Shown here: positions 16,497 through 24,712 of the stretch, in pieces | How the letters are laid out: every line of letters starts with the position of its first letter | How positions within the stretch are numbered: the first letter of the stretch is position 1 | Assembly: GCA_016186175.1 (NCBI GenBank) | Contig: JACPMB010000004.1 | Location: 1-56,750, forward strand | DNA length: 56,750 nt | Origin: Candidatus Peregrinibacteria bacterium | GTDB taxonomy: Bacteria; Patescibacteriota; Gracilibacteria; Peribacterales; Peribacteraceae | Reading direction: 5' to 3' | Translations under genes and position numbers: made by a program | Notes under the pieces: generated by a model | Seen by the model: the letters and a program-made list of their open reading frames with translations, nothing else | The model's database searches: none | What the model was told of the DNA's origin: nothing

Positions 16497-16502
16497 AGAA
16501 TA
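16497..16502 (-). promoter_or_regulatory. -10-like hexamer of the membrane-protein gene
   Basis: TATTCT on the minus strand, 6 nt before the ATG at 16490. Confidence 0.5.
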
Positions 16503-16530
16503 CCACAATGCGCGCGCCGCAGCTTCGCGA

Positions 16531-16536
16531 TAGGCT
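16531..16536 (+). promoter_or_regulatory. -10-like hexamer of the glycosyltransferase gene
   Basis: TAGGCT, 7 nt before the ATG at 16544. Confidence 0.4.
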
Positions 16537-16543
16537 GTGCCCG

Positions 16544-17608
16544 ATGGAGACTCCGTTGATAATTGACGTTCGCGCAGCGTGCCGGCCGAATCGCACCGGA
16601 AAGGGGCAGTGGACATTCGGACTGGTCGCCGAACTGTTAAGGAGAAGGATTCCGGTTACTCTGCTCACCGATTCCGTTGTCCGTCCAGAATGGAACGAAG
16701 CCCGGTGCAATGCAGTGAAAATACCAGGCACCGGTTTCCGATGGCACTGGAATGCGCTGCAGTGGCTTAAAAAACGTCCTGCGTCCATTTATGTCAGTCC
16801 GACCAGTTATGTAATTCCAGCGCTCGCTCCGTCGTCCATGCGCTGCATCGCCGTTGTTCACGACCTCATTGCATTCAGAAAAGAACCGCACGACCGAAAA
16901 GCGACGATGATCGAGCGATTGACGCTTCCGCGCATTGTTCGCGCCAGAAAACAGGTTTGTACGACCAGCGAGGCGACTAAACAAGACCTGCTGGCGCGGT
17001 ATCCGGAGTTTGATCCGGCGACGATCACGCCGATATTCGCCGGTCCGTCGCATTCAAATCCCGAACCGTGCAATCCGGACGGCAAAACGATTCTGTGCAT
17101 TGCGACGCTTTGCCCCAGAAAAAATCAGATGAGATTGATAGAAGCCTTTTCGCTCCTGCCGGCCGATCTGCGGCACGCGCATCGCCTGATCCTGGCCGGC
17201 GGTCGCGGATGGCGCGACGGGCGGATAATACATGCCGCCCGCAATACTCCTGGCGTCGAATGGCTGGACTACGTGGACGACGGTTTGTACAACAAGCTGC
17301 TCGAGACATGCGCCGTCTTCGCGCTCCCGTCTCTTTACGAAGGATTCGGAATGCAAATTCTGGACGCGCTGCAGCGCGGAATACCGGTTTTGACCAGCGA
17401 TAGGGGGAGCCTGCGGGAGCTTGCGGGGGGTGCGGCAATGATCGTAAACCCGGAAGACGCCGGTTCAATCTCGCGCGGGCTGGAAACACTGCTGCGCGAC
17501 GGGAGCATGCGCTCGGAACTCGCCGCAAAAGGCCGCCGGCGCGGCGCGCTGTATTCCTGGAGCAAAACTGCGGATCTCCTGCTATCGCACGCCGGAAACG
17601 TGAGTTAA
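16544..17608 (+). CDS. GT4-family glycosyltransferase
   Basis: A 354-residue GT-B fold enzyme of the group 1 (GT4) type. The N-terminal acceptor domain begins METPLIIDVRAACRPNRTGKGQW, with HDLIAFRK in the middle. The C-terminal nucleotide-sugar domain has ATLCPRKNQMRLIEAF and the EX7E-type motif SLYEGFGMQILDALQRGIPVLTSDRGSLREL. It probably adds a sugar to an envelope glycan or lipid; donor and acceptor are unknown. nadK follows 12 bp downstream. A GTG-type start at 16508 would add 12 residues. Confidence 0.87.
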   Translation: METPLIIDVRAACRPNRTGKGQWTFGLVAELLRRRIPVTLLTDSVVRPEWNEARCNAVKIPGTGFRWHWNALQWLKKRPASIYVSPTSYVIPALAPSSMRCIAVVHDLIAFRKEPHDRKATMIERLTLPRIVRARKQVCTTSEATKQDLLARYPEFDPATITPIFAGPSHSNPEPCNPDGKTILCIATLCPRKNQMRLIEAFSLLPADLRHAHRLILAGGRGWRDGRIIHAARNTPGVEWLDYVDDGLYNKLLETCAVFALPSLYEGFGMQILDALQRGIPVLTSDRGSLRELAGGAAMIVNPEDAGSISRGLETLLRDGSMRSELAAKGRRRGALYSWSKTADLLLSHAGNVS

Positions 17609-17620
17609 GCTTCATATCCA

Positions 17621-18508
17621 ATGATGCACTACCGGCGCATCGGCGTAACAGTTAAATCGGACATCCCGGCAAAAGACGCCATAGTCGCACATGTGATTCG
17701 AATTCTTCGCAAAACCGGCGCGGACATCCGCGTTGACCGCAAGCGTATTCGCGGTGTTCCGTCTGCAAAAGGATTGAAGACTTTACGTGGCACGGGAGAA
17801 ATCGATCTGCTGCTCATTCTTGGCGGCGACGGCACGATTCTCAGGACAATCCGCGAAATGGAATGTTTCTCAGTGCCCATACTTTCCATTAATCGGGGCA
17901 ATATCGGCTTTCTCGCCGAAATGAGCGTGGGAGAAGCATCGCGTCTCCTTCCCAAATTCCTTTGCGGAGAAGGCATTGTGGACGAGCGGAGAGCGCTTCG
18001 TGTAATCGCGCGCAGAGGAGCCGGAACCGTTACCGAAGGATTTGTTCTGAATGAGGCTGTGATCTCGCAGGGGACGATCGCCCGGCTTATTGATCTTAAG
18101 ACCACGGTCAACGGCGAGCCGCTCACAACCTTTCGGGCCGACGGCTTGATATTGGCGACGCCCACTGGCTCGACGGCTTACACGCTCGCCGCCGGAGGCC
18201 CGATCGTACATCCGCAAGTGCAAGCGACGATCCTGACGCCGATCAATTCTCACAGCTTCAGCCAGAAGCCGATCGTGATTCCCGGCGATCATCGAATAGA
18301 AGTCGAGGTGCTGGGACGCGGCGCGAAATTCGGCGACGTTGACGTCAGCATGACGCTCGACGGACAGGTTTACGCCGCGCTCCATCCCGGTGACAGAATT
18401 TTCGCCGCTGTCAGCGAGCACACTGTCAAATTTCTGCGGCGCAAAAAAGAGACATACTACGCGACATTGCGATCGAAATTAAAGTGGGGCGGGCGGCCCG
18501 AAGAATAA
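17621..18508 (+). CDS. nadK: NAD kinase
   Basis: Phosphorylates NAD to NADP. The 295-residue protein has the family signatures LLLILGGDGTILRTIREM (about 63-80), INRGNIGFLAEM, the NEAVI motif and the glycine-rich ATPTGSTAYTLAAGGPIVHP (about 178-197). It lies 12 bp after a glycosyltransferase gene and is probably co-transcribed. NADP supply would matter for a GapB-like GAPDH such as copy 1. Confidence 0.95.
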   Translation: MMHYRRIGVTVKSDIPAKDAIVAHVIRILRKTGADIRVDRKRIRGVPSAKGLKTLRGTGEIDLLLILGGDGTILRTIREMECFSVPILSINRGNIGFLAEMSVGEASRLLPKFLCGEGIVDERRALRVIARRGAGTVTEGFVLNEAVISQGTIARLIDLKTTVNGEPLTTFRADGLILATPTGSTAYTLAAGGPIVHPQVQATILTPINSHSFSQKPIVIPGDHRIEVEVLGRGAKFGDVDVSMTLDGQVYAALHPGDRIFAAVSEHTVKFLRRKKETYYATLRSKLKWGGRPEE

Positions 18509-18625
18509 TCAAGTTACGGATATACCGTGTGGTCAAATATCTTCGAATCTGATTTTTGTCCGTCGCGGGTGGAATGCTGCCTAGAACTGTAAGACGAGGA
18601 ACGCGCATGATGACAGAATATGGCT

Positions 18626-19876
18626 TCAGACATTTCTCACAATCATTTCCCCCCTCCTCTGCCCCGTGCCGATGAGCCGGACTGGAATTTGCGTCTCCTG
18701 CTCTATGAACGCAATGAAATCCTGAGCCCGTTCAGGCAGTTCTCCAAAATCCGTGGCGCCGACAGTCGAGGCCTGCCATCCGGGGAGCTTCTTCCAGCTG
18801 AGCGCGCCGGATCCGCCGGTCTCCATGAAGACGGGAATCTCGCTCTCCGCGTCAAGGACGTCCAGCTTGGTGATGTTCCAGCAGTCGAAGCCGTTGATGG
18901 TCGCACTGCGCCTCAAATTCGGTATGGAGAGCCATCCGCAACGACGCGGGCGGCCCGTGGTTGCGCCATATTCCCCTCCTCTCTCTCGCAGCCGTCCGGC
19001 CGCGGGTTCCGCCGCTTCAGTGATGAATTCCCCCTCACCTACGCGCGTGCAATACGCTTTGGCGACTCCGATGCACGAGGAAAGACGCCTAGGCGCCATG
19101 CCAAGGCCATGAATTGCGCCCGCCGCAGTTGTGGCGCTGCTCGTGACGTACGGGTACGTGCCGTGATCGAGGTCAAGCAGCGTGGCCTGCGCGCCTTCAA
19201 TCAGAATCCGGCTCTTTTTTGAATTAAGAAACTCCGCAATCTCATCCGCTCCCGCAATGCACCCCCGCAGCGAATCCGCCGCCTGCCGCAGCAGTTCCAA
19301 TTCGCCGTCCGCATCCGCGGAAACGCCGAACAGCGATCTTGCCATGTCCGCGATTGTCGCGATTTCCCTGCGCAATTCGGCTGCGGAGCGCGTCAGGCTC
19401 TCCATTCGGATACCGGCGCGCATCGCTTTGAACATGTATGCGGGTCCGATTCCGCGTTTAGTGGTGCCGATCTTTCCGGCGGTTTCGGCGCGTCGTTCCT
19501 CGAGCGCCGCGTCAATGTCCTTGTAGCAATCAAGCACGATGTGCGCGGCAGAGGAGATAGTCAGACGCGGAAGAATTTCGACGCCGGATTGCCCGAGTTC
19601 CGCAATCTCCTTAAGCAGCGTCGGCAGATGAATCACCATCCCCGCACCGAGGATGATCTTCTTGCCGGCGTGAAAGCTGCCGGACGGCAGCAGATGAAAG
19701 ACACGCTTCTTGCCGTCAAATATGATTGTGTGTCCTGCGTTCGCGCCTCCGGATGCCCGCGCGATCACGTCAAAATGCTCCGTGAGCGCGTCAACCGCCT
19801 TCCCCTTGCCCTCATCTCCCCACTGTGCGCCGATTACGGCGCATATCTGCCCGAGTGATGCTATGAACTCATTCAT
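18626..19876 (-). CDS. purA: Adenylosuccinate synthetase
   Basis: Converts IMP, aspartate and GTP to adenylosuccinate on the way to AMP. The 416-residue protein has the N-terminal GAQWGDEGKGKAVDAL P-loop and catalytic Asp (about 17-32), GANAGHTI, GTTKRGIGPAY, EGAQATLLDLDHGTYPYVTSS and TTGRPRRCGWL. TACCTT lies 6 nt before the ATG. Its first codons overlap the end of prmC by 8 bp on the same strand. Confidence 0.95.
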   Translation of the reverse strand: MNEFIASLGQICAVIGAQWGDEGKGKAVDALTEHFDVIARASGGANAGHTIIFDGKKRVFHLLPSGSFHAGKKIILGAGMVIHLPTLLKEIAELGQSGVEILPRLTISSAAHIVLDCYKDIDAALEERRAETAGKIGTTKRGIGPAYMFKAMRAGIRMESLTRSAAELRREIATIADMARSLFGVSADADGELELLRQAADSLRGCIAGADEIAEFLNSKKSRILIEGAQATLLDLDHGTYPYVTSSATTAAGAIHGLGMAPRRLSSCIGVAKAYCTRVGEGEFITEAAEPAAGRLRERGGEYGATTGRPRRCGWLSIPNLRRSATINGFDCWNITKLDVLDAESEIPVFMETGGSGALSWKKLPGWQASTVGATDFGELPERAQDFIAFIEQETQIPVRLIGTGQRRGEMIVRNV

Positions 19877-20744
19877 GGGTGCAAGGTAGCATCCGCTCCG
19901 GCTTTGGCATAGTTCCTTCCGTCTTCATGCGGACCTGCGACGTTCTGCGCGGGAGTTCCATCACAAATCCGGCGCACATGGGATGCGACTCCGCCTGACG
20001 TATGAAATCAGCTGCGATTTCATTCCCCTCCGGTCCGCCGAACAGAGCCAAATGCGGCTCGTATTCCCGGACATCCGCCATCAGCAAACGACCGTCCGGA
20101 ATATACGGCGGATTGCTGACGAGCAAGAACGGCTCCGCGAGATCACGAACTGGATCAAGCCCGCCCCCCTCTTTGAACGTGATGCGATCGAGAACGCCGT
20201 GGCGCTCCGCGTTCATCCTGGCGATTTCGAGAGCATCAGATGAAACATCCGTCGCAATTATCTTCATATCCGTCCGTTCCAACGCAAGCGTGACCGCTAT
20301 GCACCCGCTTCCCGTTCCCACATCAACTATCGTTGTGATTTTCCACTTTCCACTTTCAACTTTCCACTTTCCACTTTCCACTTTCAACTTCTTCGCAGTG
20401 ACGATGATCCCATCATCCACCTCGTCAAGCGCATCTTCGCTGTAGCTTAGGAATTGCAATGTGCGTCGTACAACGCCCTCTGTCGCCGGGCGCGGTATCA
20501 GCACCCTGCTGTCAACCGCGAATTCGCGACCGTAGAACTCCTGTTTTCCAATTATATACGCGACAGGCTCGTGCCTTCGCCTGCGTTCCGCGAACGCAGT
20601 GAACTTTTTCCATTCGATGGCCGAAAGCGGATGCATTCCGTGCGCCATAATCCATGCCCTGTCATTGTTCAGGCAATTGGCCAGCATAATTTCTGCATCC
20701 GAGGATGGAAGCCCCGTTCCGGCAAGTGCTTCTTCGACCGTCAT
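19869..20744 (-). CDS. prmC: Peptide chain release factor N5-glutamine methyltransferase PrmC with a repeat insertion
   Basis: Methylates the GGQ glutamine of release factors. The 291-residue protein has the N-terminal helical domain, the SAM-binding VDVGTGSGCIAVTLAL and catalytic NPPYIP. Between the domains (about residues 118-136) a tandem 7-bp-based repeat encodes KLKVESGKWKVESGKWKI. The usual HemK family C-terminus is replaced by a basic PRRTSQVRMKTEG tail. The short inter-domain insertion is probably tolerated as a linker. It is divergent from a glycosyltransferase gene across 17 bp. Confidence 0.88.
   Translation of the reverse strand: MTVEEALAGTGLPSSDAEIMLANCLNNDRAWIMAHGMHPLSAIEWKKFTAFAERRRRHEPVAYIIGKQEFYGREFAVDSRVLIPRPATEGVVRRTLQFLSYSEDALDEVDDGIIVTAKKLKVESGKWKVESGKWKITTIVDVGTGSGCIAVTLALERTDMKIIATDVSSDALEIARMNAERHGVLDRITFKEGGGLDPVRDLAEPFLLVSNPPYIPDGRLLMADVREYEPHLALFGGPEGNEIAADFIRQAESHPMCAGFVMELPRRTSQVRMKTEGTMPKPERMLPCTHE
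19883..19888 (-). promoter_or_regulatory. -10-like hexamer of purA
   Basis: TACCTT on the minus strand, 6 nt before the ATG at 19876, inside the 3' end of prmC. Confidence 0.4.
20340..20391. repeat. Tandem repeat inside prmC
   Basis: Units of CTTTCCA and CTTTCAA are repeated about seven times on the plus strand. On the coding (minus) strand they read as in-frame ESGKWKV units. Confidence 0.85.
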
Positions 20745-20749
20745 GACGA

Positions 20750-20755
20750 TAGTAT
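20750..20755 (+). promoter_or_regulatory. -10-like hexamer of the second glycosyltransferase gene
   Basis: TAGTAT, 6 nt before the GTG at 20762. The same bases read on the minus strand give TACTAT near the prmC start, so this may be a shared divergent promoter. Confidence 0.5.
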
Positions 20756-20761
20756 GCCAGC

Positions 20762-21829
20762 GTGCCCGTAATAGGGATCGACTGCCGGTTTGCGGCCACG
20801 AACTCTGGACTTGGCCGATATACGCGCGAGCTCGTGGCGCATCTTCTTATGCGCAACGATCCGGTCCATTACGCGCTGTTTGTGCGCTCTCCCGATAGCT
20901 GCTGGATACCGGCGGATGCATCCGCCTCTTATTCCCTGTACACCGCTCCGTTCCAGAATTATTCGCTTTCCGAACAGCTTATGTTCCCTTTGGTGCTCCG
21001 GCACTCAAAGAGCGATCTCCTCTTTTTCCCGCACTTCAACGTACCATTGTTATGCCCCATCCCATTCGCGACCACCATTCACGATCTAATACTACACCGC
21101 TATCCAAATCAGGCGTCCGCGCTCAGGCGCGCCTCATACCGCATGGCTATGCGGCACGCGGTGCGCAAGGCCAGGGCTCTTATAGCCGTCAGCAAATTCA
21201 CCGCCGGCGAACTGGCAAGAACATACGGGAATAATGCCCGCAAAAAAACTACCGTGATTCATAATGCAGTTTCAGACGAATTTTGCCGCAAGTCTGCCGC
21301 CGAATGCGGCGCTGTTTTAAAAAAATATGATCTGCGTAAGCCTTTTTTTCTTTATGTCGGCAATTGCAAGGAGCATAAGAATGTCCAGACTCTCATAAAC
21401 GCCTACGATTCTCTTAAGACCGAGGATACGGAGCTGGCATTGGTGACCGGAGGAAAGGAAGCCGGGAATCTTATACTCCGCGCGGGAGTGCGGATTTTGC
21501 GCGATGTTTCCGCATCTGATCTTCCGTGCCTGTATTATTTCGCCGTCGCATTCGCGACGGCGTCGCTCTACGAGGGCTTCGGTATGCCGGTCATGGAAGC
21601 GGCGGCCTCCGGGTGCCCGGTAATTGTCACCAACCGCGGATCGCTGCCAGAAATATCGCCGCCGGGATCCAGAATCGTTGAACCGACCATCGCAGCGATA
21701 GCTGAGGCCTTGCGCGATCCACCGCGTCCGCCAAATCCCGGAAAGATAAGAACCTGGGAAGAAGTGGCAAATCAGACGTTTGTCGTGCTGCGCAAGGCGC
21801 TTGATTACAAATTGCCAAATAGGAGCTGA
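20762..21829 (+). CDS. GT4-family glycosyltransferase
   Basis: A 355-residue GT-B enzyme. The N-terminal domain has GIDCRFAATNSGLGRYTRELVAHL, typical of mannosyl- and rhamnosyltransferase-like GT4 proteins, and TTIHDLILHRYP. The C-terminal domain has FFLYVGNCKEHKNVQTLINAY and SLYEGFGMPVMEAAASGCPVIVTNRGSLPEI. It probably works in cell-surface polysaccharide or glycolipid synthesis; substrates are unknown. It starts with GTG. Confidence 0.88.
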   Translation: MPVIGIDCRFAATNSGLGRYTRELVAHLLMRNDPVHYALFVRSPDSCWIPADASASYSLYTAPFQNYSLSEQLMFPLVLRHSKSDLLFFPHFNVPLLCPIPFATTIHDLILHRYPNQASALRRASYRMAMRHAVRKARALIAVSKFTAGELARTYGNNARKKTTVIHNAVSDEFCRKSAAECGAVLKKYDLRKPFFLYVGNCKEHKNVQTLINAYDSLKTEDTELALVTGGKEAGNLILRAGVRILRDVSASDLPCLYYFAVAFATASLYEGFGMPVMEAAASGCPVIVTNRGSLPEISPPGSRIVEPTIAAIAEALRDPPRPPNPGKIRTWEEVANQTFVVLRKALDYKLPNRS

Positions 21830-21891
21830 TTGCAAAAATTCATTTGGCATTAGTCCTTTCTTTGAGGACGATCATTGGTCATTATGTACGC

Positions 21892-22185
21892 ATGGATTCT
21901 TTGGCATCCATTCTCCCCGGTGTATTGCGCAAGCGCGGCATGCACGGCCATGCGGTGGCTGCGCTGGTCACGCTTAAGGCGACCGAGTGGCTGCGCGCCG
22001 CTCTGCCTGCTCTCGCCGATCAGTTCAAGATTGAGCGCGTCAGCGACGGCGTTTTGACGATCGCCGCTGTTCATTCCGTTGCTTCCCAGGAGTGTCTTCC
22101 TCTGTTGCCGGCATTGAAGGAATTTCTTAACAGGGAATGCGATGGAGCGAAAATAAGCGGCGTCAGGATGGTCAGAGCTAGATGA
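21892..22185 (+). CDS. DUF721 (DciA-like) protein
   Basis: A 97-residue protein with the DUF721 pattern: a basic N-terminal half (LASILPGVLRKRGMHGHAVAALVTLKATEWL), then a small KH-like domain (FKIERVSDGVLTIAAVHSVASQECLPLLPALKEFLN). DUF721 includes DciA, the loader of replicative helicase in bacteria lacking DnaC, so it may load the DnaB encoded at 10606. An upstream in-frame start at 21844 exists. The family match is moderate. Confidence 0.65.
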   Translation: MDSLASILPGVLRKRGMHGHAVAALVTLKATEWLRAALPALADQFKIERVSDGVLTIAAVHSVASQECLPLLPALKEFLNRECDGAKISGVRMVRAR

Positions 22186-22257
22186 ACATCCGGCTTTTAA
22201 ATCGCCGACTATCGCAGCTTGCGTGCGCCGTCTGCTTTCCATACACTCAGTTGCCTC

Positions 22258-22665
22258 ATGCTAGTCATCCGTCTGCAGAGAACCGGCCGCGAAAATCTCC
22301 CAACCTACCGTCTGGTGGTTGCGGAAAAGGCGCGACCGGTGAAGGGCAAATATGTCGAAATAGTCGGGCACTATCTGCCGGAAAGAAATCCGGTTGTTCT
22401 GGAAAAAAAGGACGAACGGATCAAGCATTGGATCAAAAACGGCGCGATGCCGAGCGATACAGTCGCCCGTCTTTTGAAGCGCGCCGGAATCGAAAATATG
22501 GACAAATTCATACGACCGTACACGAAACGAAAATCGAAGAAGAAACAGGCTGAAGCGCCACCGAACCATCCGAAACCGCTGCCAGTCGAAACGCCGAAGA
22601 CGGAAGGGGAAACCGTGAAGCACGCGGGGGCAAGCCCCAGCGCTTCACCCTGTCTTCGACTCTGA
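22258..22665 (+). CDS. rpsP: 30S ribosomal protein S16 with an extended C-terminus
   Basis: S16 assists 30S assembly. The core (residues about 1-85) reads MLVIRLQRTGRENLPTYRLVVAEKARPVKGKYVEIVGHYLP ... IKNGAMPSDTVARLLKRAG. The 135-residue length exceeds the usual 80-100. The last 50 or so residues are basic and Pro-rich, and the final HAGASPSASPCLRL is encoded by the palindromic repeat copy B. khpA lies about 190 bp downstream, recalling the common rpsP-khpA pairing. Confidence 0.93.
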   Translation: MLVIRLQRTGRENLPTYRLVVAEKARPVKGKYVEIVGHYLPERNPVVLEKKDERIKHWIKNGAMPSDTVARLLKRAGIENMDKFIRPYTKRKSKKKQAEAPPNHPKPLPVETPKTEGETVKHAGASPSASPCLRL

Positions 22666-22782
22666 GGGCTGAGCCCTCAGGCTCAGACTCGAAGAGAGCC
22701 CGCCCCTGAAGGACAACATCATTCATGACGCGGCTGCCCATTCGGGCCTGTTCGAACGGCAAGCAGCCGCGCTTCGTCGAAG
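22615..22782. repeat. Palindromic repeat, copy B (inverted relative to copy A)
   Basis: The reverse complement matches 2420-2559 in blocks. Its hairpin at 22615-22648 has the same outer arms as copy A but a different inner stem, still paired (compensatory change). It also carries an extra hairpin (22653-22666 with 22682-22695) that copy A lacks. It supplies the rpsP stop and may terminate transcription. Confidence 0.8.
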
Positions 22783-22846
22783 TGTGACGACAGCTAAGGA
22801 TTGATTTGAACAAGTTGCGTGACAACGGCCCGCTGCGGGATTAGAC

Positions 22847-22852
22847 TATAAT
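22847..22852 (+). promoter_or_regulatory. -10 hexamer of khpA
   Basis: TATAAT, a perfect consensus, only 4 nt before the ATG at 22857. Confidence 0.6.
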
Positions 22853-22856
22853 CGCG

Positions 22857-23141
22857 ATGACGGCGACGACCGCAATCCCAGGCTTGGATTTTCTTCAGTT
22901 TGTTCTAGAATCGCTGGTAGAGGACAGGGGCGAGCTGAAAATTGAAGGAAAGACAGACGATCTGGGCGTGTTGCTCACAGTGCGGGTAAGCGCCCGCGAC
23001 ATGGGCAAGCTGATCGGGAAAGGAGGCCAGACCGTCAAGGCGCTCCGCACGCTGGTTCGTGTGATTGGCGGAAATTCGTCACAGCGCATCAACATAAGAA
23101 TTCTCGAACCAGACTCATCTCCTTCCCCCATCACAGTATGA
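22857..23141 (+). CDS. khpA: KH-domain RNA-binding protein (KhpA/YlqC-like)
   Basis: A 94-residue protein with one KH domain. The GXXG loop is GKGG in DMGKLIGKGGQTVKALRTLVRVIG (about 50-73). KhpA proteins bind RNA and in Gram-positives work with KhpB in cell elongation and division control. Its stop overlaps the start of the next gene (ATGA at 23138), implying translational coupling. Confidence 0.85.
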   Translation: MTATTAIPGLDFLQFVLESLVEDRGELKIEGKTDDLGVLLTVRVSARDMGKLIGKGGQTVKALRTLVRVIGGNSSQRINIRILEPDSSPSPITV

Positions 23142-23458
23142 TACGCGATCTCCTGGAAAACGGTTCAATCGTGGACATAGTGGCAACTTTCATAGCACTG
23201 GCTCTGATCGCAGCATCCATCCTGTGTCTTGTATTCATCATAGTGGGCGGCATAACCTTCATCCTGTCGGCCGGCAACGAGGAAAAAATCAAGAAAGCCG
23301 TACATACGATCCGATTTGCGATAATAGGACTTTTCGTCACTTTCATCGCGTTTTTTGCGGTTTCCTGGATCAGCAAACTCCTCGATATTCCGTTTGAATT
23401 GAATTTCTCGACGATAGTATCTCTCATGCAGGAGATATTCTCCGCCATCAGCGGCTGA
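23138..23458 (+). CDS. Small two-helix membrane protein, TrbC/VirB2 pilin-like
   Basis: A 106-residue protein with two long hydrophobic helices (about 14-42 and 62-84) separated by a short charged loop (SAGNEEKIKKAVHTIR). This is the layout of TrbC/VirB2-type pilin-like proteins, which are frequent in CPR genomes. No conjugation or type IV secretion genes are nearby, so a pilus role is not established. It is coupled to khpA by a 4-bp overlap. Confidence 0.6.
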   Translation: MIRDLLENGSIVDIVATFIALALIAASILCLVFIIVGGITFILSAGNEEKIKKAVHTIRFAIIGLFVTFIAFFAVSWISKLLDIPFELNFSTIVSLMQEIFSAISG

Positions 23459-23492
23459 GCCTGCGGCCGTACGGATGTCCTTACGTTGCAGA

Positions 23493-24041
23493 TCACGGAA
23501 ACACGGAACGACCGCTTCGCACCGCCAGCTGAAGCAGCAGATCGTTCCGTATGAATTCTATCAGCTCGGCGTCGCCAGTCGGCGCCGTTAATTCCATCGC
23601 ATGTTTTAGATCCTGCGCGACGCACCAATGGCGATCGCCGTTCCAGATCGTGGGTTCGACCCACGTGTAGCCTTTGTATTTGCTTGTTCCGAAGCTTACG
23701 GGCTCGATTCGTCCCTGCGATTGCTCCAGAAATCTGCCGCCCCACGCTTTTAGAGCGCGAATGCGCACAAAACCATAGCCGCAGTGCTCGCGCGGCGTAA
23801 GCGACAGGCTCACGAAGCTTTTGTGCACCTTGTCCGCGTGTGCTCTTGCGAAGAACAGCGAGCCTGTTCCAGTTTTTACCTCCCAAGTTCCAGGCAGCCA
23901 CACCTGACGGTCAATGAAAACGCCGGTCGTGGACCTGAGCGACATCGCGCGGGTGGCGCCTATTGGACGCTTGCCGTAGGCAAATGTCGCAAAAGGCAAC
24001 AGGAAGGCAAACAGCGACACTGCGAGGAATATCTTGCGCAC
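23493..24041 (-). CDS. Secreted hypothetical protein
   Basis: A 182-residue protein with an N-terminal signal peptide (MRKIFLAVSLFAFLLPFATFAYG). The mature part is rich in aromatic residues (GYGFVRIRALKAWGGRFLEQ; YTWVEPTIWNGDRHWC) with two cysteines that could pair. No family is recognised. It starts with GTG, with TAGCTT 7 nt upstream. It lies between the pilin-like gene and tRNA-Val. Confidence 0.6.
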   Translation of the reverse strand: MRKIFLAVSLFAFLLPFATFAYGKRPIGATRAMSLRSTTGVFIDRQVWLPGTWEVKTGTGSLFFARAHADKVHKSFVSLSLTPREHCGYGFVRIRALKAWGGRFLEQSQGRIEPVSFGTSKYKGYTWVEPTIWNGDRHWCVAQDLKHAMELTAPTGDAELIEFIRNDLLLQLAVRSGRSVFP

Positions 24042-24048
24042 GACTAAG

Positions 24049-24054
24049 AAGCTA
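24049..24054 (-). promoter_or_regulatory. -10-like hexamer of the secreted-protein gene
   Basis: TAGCTT on the minus strand, 7 nt before the GTG at 24041. Confidence 0.4.
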
Positions 24055-24130
24055 CCAAGTATTTTGCATAATGCAAAAGAAGATGGATGCTAATGAGTGG
24101 CAAAGCCAAGAGTATTTTCCTGATATTGGC

Positions 24131-24316
24131 CATTCGCCTCGGCCATTGCCAAAAGGAAGAATGGCCGGAGGCCCGAAGGGCCGACGACCACCCTTCGACT
24201 CGCTTCGCTCGCTCAGGGTCATTCGCCTCGGCCCATTTCGCTGTAGGAAGAATGGCCGGAGGCCCGAAGGGCCGACGACCATGAGCGAGGCCCCGCAGGG
24301 CCGAGTCGAATGGTGG
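24131..24316. repeat. Repeat cluster ending in tRNA-Val
   Basis: A 37-bp sequence occurs twice in direct orientation (24154-24190 and 24245-24281), as part of a longer duplicated unit of about 60 bp beginning CATTCGCCTCGGCC. Between the copies is a palindromic CTTCGACTCGCTTCGCTCGC-type segment. The final part (GAGCGAGGCCCCGCAGGGCC, then GAGTCGAATGGTGG) overlaps the CCA end of tRNA-Val and recurs at tRNA-Phe. Confidence 0.8.
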
Positions 24317-24386
24317 GCGGTACAGGGATCGAACCTGTGACCTACCGGGTGTAAACCGGCCGCTCTTGCCACTGAGCTAACCGCCC
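24311..24386 (-). tRNA. tRNA-Val (anticodon TAC)
   Basis: 76 nt on the minus strand with a perfect 7-bp acceptor stem (GGGCGGT/ACCGCCC), D arm GCTC...GAGC, anticodon stem CCGG around TTTACAC, T arm ACAGG-TTCGATC-CCTGT and encoded CCA. The CCA end is shared with an adjoining repeat. Confidence 0.95.
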
Positions 24387-24474
24387 GACAACAATCATCA
24401 ATGACGAACAGTTAATCATCAAGGAGGTTTTTCAGATTGCTCATTTGCCGCTCCTTGGCTACACTCTCGATGTC

Positions 24475-24696
24475 ATGATCAGTGCCTTTCTCTGGATCGA
24501 GGTAATCATCGCGGTCCTCCTGTCGCTTTGCATTCTGATGCAACACAGGGTCTCCGGGCTAACTTCCACTTTCGGCGGCAGCGGGGCCGTGTATGTACAG
24601 CGCAGGGGCGCGGAAAAAGTGATTTACAAAGCGACCATTATCCTCTCCATTGCATTTTTCGGTATCGCGGTTCTGCTGTGGTACCTGCCTTCCTGA
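24475..24696 (+). CDS. secG: Preprotein translocase subunit SecG
   Basis: A 73-residue membrane protein of the SecYEG channel. It has two transmembrane helices (about 3-22 and 50-70) and the typical middle segment ILMQHRVSGLTSTFGGSGAVYVQRRGAEKVIYKAT. TACACT lies 9 nt before this ATG. The frame extends to a TTG at 24445, 17 bases after an AAGGAGGT. The next gene starts 17 bp after its stop. Confidence 0.88.
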   Translation: MISAFLWIEVIIAVLLSLCILMQHRVSGLTSTFGGSGAVYVQRRGAEKVIYKATIILSIAFFGIAVLLWYLPS

Positions 24697-24712
24697 ACCA
24701 CCCACGAAACTC

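Noticed and set aside
24421-24445. AAGGAGGT as the Shine-Dalgarno of secG
   Set aside because: It is 17 bases before the TTG at 24445 and much further from the preferred ATG at 24475, so the spacing is wrong for either start.
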